From positions 5,022,001-5,086,000 of the forward strand of contig OY720099.1 in NCBI GenBank assembly GCA_963082875.1: 64,000 bases of DNA. The letters run 5' to 3'. The DNA is from Corella eumyota. Lineage: Eukaryota > Chordata > Ascidiacea > Phlebobranchia > Corellidae. Under the pieces are notes generated by a model, which was not told the DNA's origin, did no database searches, and was given only the letters and a program-made list of their open reading frames with translations. Below are positions 56,701 through 64,000 of the stretch, in pieces. Position 1 is the stretch's first letter, and each line of letters starts with the position of its first letter. Made by a program: the position numbers and the translations under genes.

Positions 56701-59700
56701 AGGCATTGGGTTGGGATGGAACCGGGGATCGTAGAATAAGTGTTAACGGTGAGGTGACAGAGACTTTGACGCAGGAAAAGTTCAGTGAAGTAGCAAACAT
56801 CGACGCTAAAACAACAAACATTAAAGTCGAGGTTCTGTACAAACCAGAGACCATTAAACCAGAGTTGTTTTACACTGCATATGTAAGTGATTTATTTTAA
56901 AATTAATGTTTTTTAGGGACAACTAAGGCCATAAATTCATTTTTATTAAATATTTTACAAAAAATTATATCTCCGTCACTTTACTGGGCTATAAAAGGTA
57001 GGCCCTTTAATTTATGAAAATGTCTTATTCAATTTTTTATTATTTTCAGATTCAAGTTACTGAACAAGACGGTAAACCTTTAACAGAAGATGACAGAGCA
57101 AGCAATGATCTTGTTGTGGATATTGAATACAGGTAAAAAATAAACTAACTGAAAAGTTTAAATAAATACAAAAAGAAAGTTTTAGTCAAAAAAATCTTTT
57201 GTTAAAGCTTTTTTGCATTATTTTGGCTTAGCGGTAATGCCTAGTAAAGTATGTTTAGATTATTGTTTTTTTAAATGTTTTTAACCTCAAATTCTTAAAA
57301 GTAATTGCTTTAATCTAAAAAGTTGAACTGTTTGTTATAAGCATGTGTTGACAGACATTTTTGGCTGTTAACTATAATCTGTAGGAATTTTTAATTTCTG
57401 TTAGTTTTCTATGCCAATTATAATGATATATAAAATAAGTGTTGTTGTTTTTCTGAAGTTTAATTTGGTAACTATATTTTAAAATTTTGAATAATTCATT
57501 CCTTACAGTCCCCAAATTAAAAAATTACTGTAACGATTATTTTTTGCCAAATTTGTCATAACTTGTATGTAAGGCTTTTTAAACTATAATTAAAAAGTTT
57601 TGTTGCACCTTTTTTACTTTTTTAGTTCTAATATTTCTGAAAGACCGTAAATTTTTTCTGTTCCACAATTTCTTGACAAACTTTTTTAAACATAAACAAT
57701 GTTTTTTATTAATTATTTTTGACATTTTTTTGAAGGTATCCAAGAACCAGCGATGGTGTTTGGGTTCCACCTGTAACTGAACAACGAGTTTATCAAATTC
57801 CTGCCAGTGGCATCGTTACTTTTACTATGGAAGCCAAACAAGACGATTTTGAATCAGTTCAAATTTTTGTGAGTTTTAATTTAATTTTTTGTACATAAAC
57901 ATGTAACATAAAAGAATTTAATTTAACAAAATTATTTCAATTTGATATATTTTAATTTAAAAACATTTTTTATTTGCAAATCTTAAATTGATTTATGCAC
58001 CACAATTTACAAAAAAAATTATTTTGCAGCCTTACACGAATTCAACCTTGAATAAACGTTGGGAAAATCAATTTGATTTAAAGAGAGCTCTCTCCCCCTC
58101 CAACTCTTACCTTCAAGTTGTTGCTGCTGATAATAGTGTATCTCCTGGAGAAAATGCCCAAGTTACAATAAGGACGACTGAGGCCATCTCTGAATTCCGA
58201 ATTCTGGTTAGTTTTTTGAGATGTCAATTTTGTATTGTAATGAATTTTTTTAAATTACTGTAAATTTAGAATGTAGTTTACATTTGGAATATTTGTACTC
58301 TACGGCCTTTAAATATTCTTTTTTATGTACGTTTCTGGCCAAATTTTTCTTAAACTTCATGGTTCTGGTCAAATCTCCCTTGAACTTTTTTCGTAAATGA
58401 CAATCTTCAAAATCTACGTTACAGAACTGTAAAATACAAGTGATTCACACATTTTGATACCCTTGATACCTGTTTATATTTGTTAAAAAATTGATAACTT
58501 TAATATAAAACTAAACAATTTTATTTTGAAAATTTTTGTAGATTTTATCTCGTGGAGTAATTGACAGTGACGAAACTTATTTTAACAACGAGCCCTCGAA
58601 CACTCATCCTTTCAACTTTCCTGTTACCTTCGAAATGATACCAGCAGTTAGCTTACTTGCCTCTTATGTAAGAGGTGATGGTGAAATTGTAGCTGATTTG
58701 ATTAGGCTTACTGTAGAAACTAGGTTGCAAAATCAGGTAAAAAAAATTGTTTGTAAACTTATTGGAATAAAATTTAAGACTATTTGTATTAATATTATAC
58801 CCACTTATCTCTTAACAAGAAAATTACTTAAACAATTAAAGGTTATATTGTCTAAATCATTCTAATAAAACATGATTACATTATATTATTATAAAGCAAA
58901 TTTTAAATCTGAGTAAAAAAAATATAAATAAAATACTTTTTAAATAAAAGACTAAAAAGATTTAATAAGAAATTGGTTTTAAATTTATTGTGTATCTTTT
59001 TTTAAATATGAAAAATTTTGTATTCTTTAGGTTTCTGTGTCAAGTTCAGGCACGAATATAGATGCAGGCGATGATGTCACCATCACAGTTCAAACCTCAA
59101 GTCCTGGAGCTTATGTTGGTGCACGAGCCATAGACCAAAGTGTTTTGCTTCTTAAATCTGGAAATGATATCACACTGGAAAAGGTAAAAAAATAAATATA
59201 TTTTGGACTATTTGTAATGGGTAAATTTAATTAATTGGTTACTGTTTTAATACTACTTTGCTAGTTTGCCAAATTACTTGGCCCATGAAACATGAACGGC
59301 AGTATTTAATATTTTAAACACCTATAAAACAGATATATATAGCTTGTTTTGCTTTATAAAATGTTTGTAAAAGATCTGTACTTTATTTAAGATTTGAATA
59401 AATTGTTTTATTTAGGAAAAGAAAAATTTATGCCTATGTGTTATGTTGTATCAGTTTAAGATTTATTAGCTTTAGCATGCTAATTAAATGATTTATATAC
59501 TTAAGTAGTTACAACTGTTTTATTGCGATACTCTTTTATTAGCCCCAGCATGCTAATTAAATTTTGACGTAATTATATCATAATTGTTAAGTATTGTTAC
59601 AAAAATAGCATGGTAGTAAACCTACACATAATTAAGGTCATTTGATAATCATGTATTTGTGATTAATTTAAATTGGTTGCTTTATTTTATTTAAAATATA

Positions 59701-62700
59701 TTGTGTTGGTATATATATATATATTTTTTTGTATAATTTTTATCCTTGATGTGGGAAAGTCGAATGTGCAACTTAAACATAGAGTAACATCAGTTACTCC
59801 GATCCAGAGTTGCCTGTGGCAGCTTGGGATTTTATATAGATTATAATTGCCTGATAATTATGCTGCTAATTAAGTGCTGGCTCAGCAGGAGTTAATGCCG
59901 TTTATACCGCCTTACTGAAGGGCACTACATCATGAGATCAGTTGGGATTAAACCTACGACCTCATGTGTGGTCTAGCAAGTGTTCTAACCACTACACCAC
60001 GCTGTCGGTATTTATCTTGTACATTATTATGATTTTAAGTGTTGTAAAATTTAACTACAAAAATGCTTACTGGTGAACAAAAACAAACAAAATGTAATAA
60101 TAGAAACTTTATTTAGGTTGTTACCGATTTAAATGAATACTCAGTTTCTGATGATTCTTCCAGTTCTTCAAGCTTTTTCAGATGGTGGTGGTGGTATCCA
60201 GCTCCCTCTGGTGCCAGAGATGCAAAACAAGTTTTTAAAGTAAGTTTGTCTTCAATTTTTTCAAATGATTTTATTTTTTATTTTTTTTAATTTTTTTTTT
60301 GTAAATTGTGTAATTTAATGTTTAAATTTTTTATGATTAATGCCTATTTACTTGAAGAAAAATATTAAGTAATATTTTTTACTTTTTATTTTTATAGAAA
60401 GCTGGTTTAATTGTCTTAACTGATGCATTGGTTTACGAAGAACCTCAGCAAAGTAAGTTAAATTTAAAATTTTTTTTAGTTACGTTTAGAAGTCTATGCA
60501 TAAAAAGTAGTAGCCAAGTTAATAGAAAATACAGTTTATGTTAGTTTAGGTTTATAAAATTCATTTTGTTAACTGTTTTTAATAATATTTTAAACAAAAT
60601 TTAAATGTATTTATGTGTTTTATAATAATTTAAATTTAAACAGGGAAGTTCTAGAATATTTTAATACCAGTTTGACTAGGCCACTGATAATACTTTATTA
60701 ATAGCAAACTTTTATTTTTTTTTTTAATTAACAGGCAATATCGTATTCCGCTAATTATTTAGCATTAAAAAAAACTTTTAGTATAATAAATAAGGTCTTA
60801 CTAGAATTCCATAAACAATCTATTTTGGTTAGAGTACTGCAATTTCAATTTTCTAGGTTATTATTATTTTGGTTTTAATTAAATTATTGTAAAAAAAATG
60901 AATTTAGGCTAAGATATTAAACACTTTATTTGGGTTAGCTTACTACAATCTCGAATATGCATATTATATGGTTGATGATTTTATGCCACAAGTAGCGTTA
61001 CCTGAAAATGGCCAGGTTTTTGTACCAGAAGTTGTTAGTGCTTCCGAATCAGAGCCCATTAAAACTCGAAATTATTTTCCTGAGACTTGGTTATGGGTTA
61101 ACGGAATTACTCGGTACTTGTTGCTTAGTAACAGATAATTAGTTTGATTTTTCTTTGACTGACTCAAAATCTTTGATTTTAGCTAGCTCTCTTTTCGAAT
61201 TAAACAGCCGGTTTATTTTTTATCAACTTTAAATTTTGTTTTCCTACTAGCTGATAATAATGCATGATGTGTTTTATGATTTCAAAACTAATTTTTTGTA
61301 ACATGCGCAAAGGTTTTAATTTGCGCAATCTCCAAAACGGTAGCTAATTTAGTTTTAATTATATAGCAGGTTTTGTTACAATTCTTTTACGTTTATTTAC
61401 ATAAATAATGTAAATATGATCACCAGTTTTTGACAATCCTTTTTTTTAAATATTTTTCTAATTTTTTTTACTAAAAAATTTTGTAGAATTTTTTCTTGGA
61501 TGTGGAATTAAAAAGTGCGCTATAGAACCTACATCTCTAGCAATAGAGAACGCGAAAACATCTAAAAAATCTAAAATTTTCGTGAGAACTCATTTCCCCG
61601 AAAGTTGGTTATGGGAAAATATGATTACCAAGTTAGTTTATTATAGGGGTCATTAAACTGGTGAAAGAAATTACAATTTAACCCCCATTTTTTAACAAAA
61701 AAGTTGGCATTTTTGATTGGCTGTATAGTTATGGTGACATGTTACTTACCCTCATTTTAAAGTAAAAAATCATATGGTTTATATCGGTAGGATTTTAAAA
61801 ACAAAATTAAGAAATTGTGGATTGGGCCTAAAAAAATCAAAAATTAAAAAATGTCAAGGACCAATAACATCCTATTTGGGACTTTTAAGTTACCTTAAAA
61901 AACTTAACTTTTATGTAAAATAGAAATGGCTCATATAATAAATAGTTGGTTTATATAATAATTTTATAGCTCATATATTGTTTGGTCATATTAATTTTTG
62001 GTAAGTCAATTTATTGATAATATTCAATATTTCCCACAGTTTGCTGTATTAGCAATAACAGTTTCCAATATTAAAAAATTTTTGAGTTTAGGTAACATTA
62101 TGATAGCTGTCAAAGTTCAGTTTAAAGTAGTTAATTTTAGTTTTTTATGTTTTATTATACGTTTTTTCAGTCGGCTATTACATAGATGATGGTATCGCAG
62201 TTTTCGCTGAATATGATGATGATGATGATGATTATAATTATATTTTTTTTAAAAATGAAGATCAGTTTAATGTACAAGAGAGAAATTATTTTCCAGAAAC
62301 GTGGCTATGGTTAGGTTTAACAGCAAGGTAGAATTTAGCAATCATTACGAGTTAATTTTTTGAGTTGAGTTGAGTTTTTTTTTTTTTTTAAGTTTTATTC
62401 ATTTTGTTTTGTTAAAACCAAAAAAAAATTCTGAACAACTAGTAACAAAGTATGCTAAAAAAACAAAGCTCAGTGACTAAAAAGGATCTATAATTTAAAT
62501 TCTCTCTAAATAATCATTTTTTTATGCAAAAATTAACTTTAAATATTGTTAATTTGTGTAGTCTTTCTATCCCGTCGTCCCGAACTTGCGTTTTTTAGTT
62601 TGGGTGGTGGTGTTGCAGACGTAAATGCAAACCGTATATCAGGTGCCCCGTCTGTGGCCAAAATTGCTTCCTCTGACCCAGTGTCACCTCGGACATTTTT

Positions 62701-63809
62701 TCCCGAAACATGGCTTTGGGACAATAAAATTACCGGGTATATAATCGAGGATAAATTTTATGACATTTGCTTGGAAATTGCAAGGTTGGGTGTTAATGGT
62801 TTGTTATACTAATCAATTCAAGGTTCCTTGAGATTTCAAATTGAAGGTTTATGGGTGTATGTAAAAAGGCCAGAGTTTATTGTAAAAATGTGACATTTTT
62901 ACACAAGATAAATATATGAGAAACAACCTTTAACTTCTAAGGTGTTAAGAAGTGATAAAAATGCATGTTTTTCGAATATAAAAATTGTATTCTGACGATG
63001 TGAAAATCCGAACGCCATAGATTTTATTTCTTTTTATTTTAACTGCTTTGTGAAATTCGGTTTTTAAAATTAGAAAGTTATTTTGTATTTAGGTCATCTT
63101 TTTTAATTTCATTAGCTTCGAAAAGTTTTTGAGAAAGTGTTATTAATATTTTTTTAGTTGATTTTCTAGTCATTATAAAGTAATTGTTTGTTTGGTAATC
63201 GAATAGGTATTTTAAATGGACAAGCTTGATTTAACTGTACAGCAAATTTTGGTGACTTTGGTAGCATTTTTGGCCAGCTTAATTTTTGTGGTTTTATCCC
63301 ATTATTGAGGGCTACTAAAATTTAAATGCTGTCCAATTGCAAAAAAAAATTTAAGGAGAAAATTTATAATTTTGATTATAAAAAATTTGTCGTTTTTTAG
63401 TTTGTTTTGTTAAATTATTAAAAATAGATTTGTTATTTAGGTTTCTAAATTTTATAAATTCTAGTTAAGTTAAACAGTAAGAAAGAGTTTATAAATTTAG
63501 GCCTATAACTTAAAATCAAAGTTAATGTAACTAGGTTGTTTGTTAATTTGGTCAGTGTTTTTTAAGTAAAAAAGGTTTTATTTGTTTTTTTGGTTTGAAC
63601 CAAAGTTGTCTGTTTTTAGTTTCGTATTTTGGCTACCATTACCTTGATGATGGTTTCGAATTAAGAGGATTTGGACCTGTTGCTTTTAGTTTACCTCCTG
63701 TTGTTGATGATAAGTTTAAAACTGACCCAATCGTGAATCAAAATTCGGCCTCACCAAAAGCTCGCAATTTTTTTCCTGAGACTTGGTTGTGGGCTAACAA
63801 GTTAACAGG
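53760..63809 (+). CDS. Thioester/alpha-2-macroglobulin family protein (TEP/CD109-like), N-terminal part
   Basis: Fifteen constitutive exons (53760-53836, 54111-54268, 54433-54461, 54567-54741, 54979-55175, 55820-55944, 56135-56297, 56652-56882, 57050-57132, 57736-57868, 58030-58206, 58542-58736, 59031-59183, 60117-60239, 60398-60452) encode about 691 residues. One of five alternative exons follows, listed separately. The signal peptide ends near SSFAQ. Macroglobulin-domain marks are YAIYVPKYIRPAFD, TDKAIYQPGQIIKFRAVCLK, VEQYKLPKFKVEVEAPSYIY and VGARAIDQSVLLLKSGND. KAGLIVLTDALVYEEPQQ precedes the bait. The thioester and receptor-binding parts lie beyond the window, so TEP and CD109 cannot be separated. 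Proteins of this type trap proteases or tag microbes. An unusual S-rich run followed by four Trp precedes the bait (exon 60117-60239). Confidence 0.93.
58320..58455. repeat. Diverged relative of the 7794 MITE
   Basis: ACTTCATGGTTCTGGTCAAA resembles ACTTCACGGTCCTAAG of the 7794 element, and GAACTGTAAAATACAAGTGA resembles its right arm (ATCGTAAAGTATAAGTGATC). The left arm is not clear. It lies in TEP intron 11. Confidence 0.4.
59463..59562. repeat. Spaced direct repeat with GCATGCTAAT core
   Basis: TTATTAGCTTTAGCATGCTAATTAAAT-like sequence at 59463-59488 recurs at 59537-59562 with CCC in place of TTT, about 74 bases apart. It includes the palindrome GCATGC and ATGCTAAT, a POU-octamer-like word. 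It lies in TEP intron 13. Confidence 0.45.
59741..60008 (-). mobile_element. tRNA-headed SINE, family A, near full length
   Basis: Reverse-oriented copy with the tail at TATCCTTGATGTGGGAAAGT and the head at ACCACTACACCACGCTGTCG. It contains AACATAGAGTAACATCAGTT and the hairpin region around GCCTTACTGAAGGGCACTAC. It lies in TEP intron 13, ending about 108 bases before the next exon. Confidence 0.85.
60939..61113 (+). CDS. TEP alternative bait exon a
   Basis: 175 bases, 58 residues. Begins by completing the codon left by 60398-60452 (A + CT gives Thr) and reads YYNLEYAYYMVDDFMPQVAL. A Glu/Pro/Val-rich bait follows, and the exon ends RNYFPETWLWVNGITR in phase 2. The FPETWLW block is the start of the conserved domain right after the bait in alpha-2-macroglobulins. 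The donor GTACTT is weak and the acceptor (TTTGGGTTAG) is poor, as is common for alternative exons. Confidence 0.85.
61487..61631 (+). CDS. TEP alternative bait exon b
   Basis: 145 bases, the shortest of the five, encoding 48 residues. Bait FFLGCGIKKCAIEPTSLAIE, then a Lys/Ser-rich basic stretch, then THFPESWLWENMIT. Unlike the others it has PES rather than PET and contains two Cys. The acceptor is TTTTGTAG and the donor GTTAGT. It enters in phase 1 and leaves in phase 2. Confidence 0.85.
62171..62327 (+). CDS. TEP alternative bait exon c
   Basis: 157 bases. Begins IGYYIDDGIAVFAEY, then six Asp from a GAT repeat, then YNYIFFKNEDQFNVQE and RNYFPETWLWLGLTAR. It is the most acidic bait of the set. 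The acceptor CGTTTTTTCAG is the strongest in the array and the donor GTAGAA is weak. It enters in phase 1 and leaves in phase 2. Confidence 0.85.
62562..62736 (+). CDS. TEP alternative bait exon d
   Basis: 175 bases. Begins IFLSRRPELAFFSLGGGVAD, continues with a Ser/Ala/Pro-rich bait (GAPSVAKIASSDPVSPR) and ends TFFPETWLWDNKITG. GC content is visibly higher than in its neighbours. The acceptor is TTTGTGTAG and the donor GTATAT. It enters in phase 1 and leaves in phase 2. Confidence 0.85.
63620..63809 (+). CDS. TEP alternative bait exon e
   Basis: 190 bases, the longest, 63 residues. Begins ISYFGYHYLDDGFELRGFGP, continues with VAFSLPPVVDDKFKTDPI and ends RNFFPETWLWANKLTG. Its opening resembles exons a and c (Tyr-rich, then Asp-Asp). 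The acceptor is TGTTTTTAG and the donor GTAAAA. The remaining 191 bases of the window hold no further exon of this kind. Confidence 0.85.
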
Positions 63810-64000
63810 GTAAAAATAGGCACAGTTATTTTGTAGCCTGTTGATTCGTTGCATGGTGGTGTTTTAATTTGGTGAATATCTTGTTTCTTTTCGATGGCCA
63901 CTTTTATTGGAATTTAGTTTCACATTTTCATTGTCGAGTTTTTTGGGATGTCGAAATTAAATTGTTCCTTAGCATCATTTCTAAATTAGGCCAGCATTCT

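Noticed and set aside
58741-58865. Continuation of TEP exon 12 past its donor
   Set aside because: The open frame continues into the intron, but the GTAAAA donor at 58737 gives the correct phase to the next exon.
61998-62189. Possible extra bait exon between b and c
   Set aside because: It has no FPETWLW block, and the frame is just the intron running into exon c.

Overview
The window reads as nuclear DNA from an invertebrate chordate, most likely an ascidian tunicate (Ciona-like). It is very AT-rich. Genes are broken into many short exons with small AT-rich introns and clean GT...AG sites. The proteins match animal families such as AP-3 delta, LRRC45, DDHD1, a CKAP4-like protein, Shisa, Reeler and alpha-2-macroglobulin. 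Several copies of a tRNA-headed SINE lie in introns and spacers. The species cannot be proven from the sequence alone. I saw no virus-like or LTR element, no LINE coding region and no CRISPR array.

Layout: 94-4013 (+), a membrane-anchored carboxylesterase-like protein that has lost all three catalytic residues (5' end outside the window); 5624-5812, an isolated von Willebrand A-like fragment; 6020-6935 and 7582-8572 (-), two tandem secreted Reeler-domain genes; 10334-14081 (+), a CKAP4-like membrane coiled-coil protein; 14971-17888 (-), a type I membrane protein with thrombospondin type 1 repeats and a long cytoplasmic tail; 20383-32674 (+), AP-3 complex subunit delta; 34956-37653 (+), a Shisa-type membrane protein with PPxY motifs; 38553-44779 (+), a DDHD1-type intracellular phospholipase; 45953-50603 (+), LRRC45; 53760 to beyond the right edge (+), a thioester/alpha-2-macroglobulin (TEP/CD109-like) gene.

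The most striking feature is at the right edge. After 15 constitutive exons, the alpha-2-macroglobulin-type gene has a tandem array of at least five alternative bait-region exons (60939-61113, 61487-61631, 62171-62327, 62562-62736, 63620-63809). Each has a different bait sequence and ends in the same FPE[TS]WLW block. All start in phase 1, end in phase 2 and have lengths of 1 mod 3, so exactly one can be used per mRNA without shifting the frame. This looks like a hard-wired switch that gives one immune protease-trap gene several different baits. The array may continue past the window.

The genes do not form one pathway. AP-3 delta, DDHD1 and the CKAP4-like protein act in endomembrane traffic, and LRRC45 acts at the centrosome. 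The esterase-like, TSR, Shisa, Reeler and TEP genes encode secreted or cell-surface proteins. All six forward genes with a complete 5' end have a possible 3' splice site 24-43 bases before the ATG. This fits tunicate spliced-leader trans-splicing, or 5' UTR introns.
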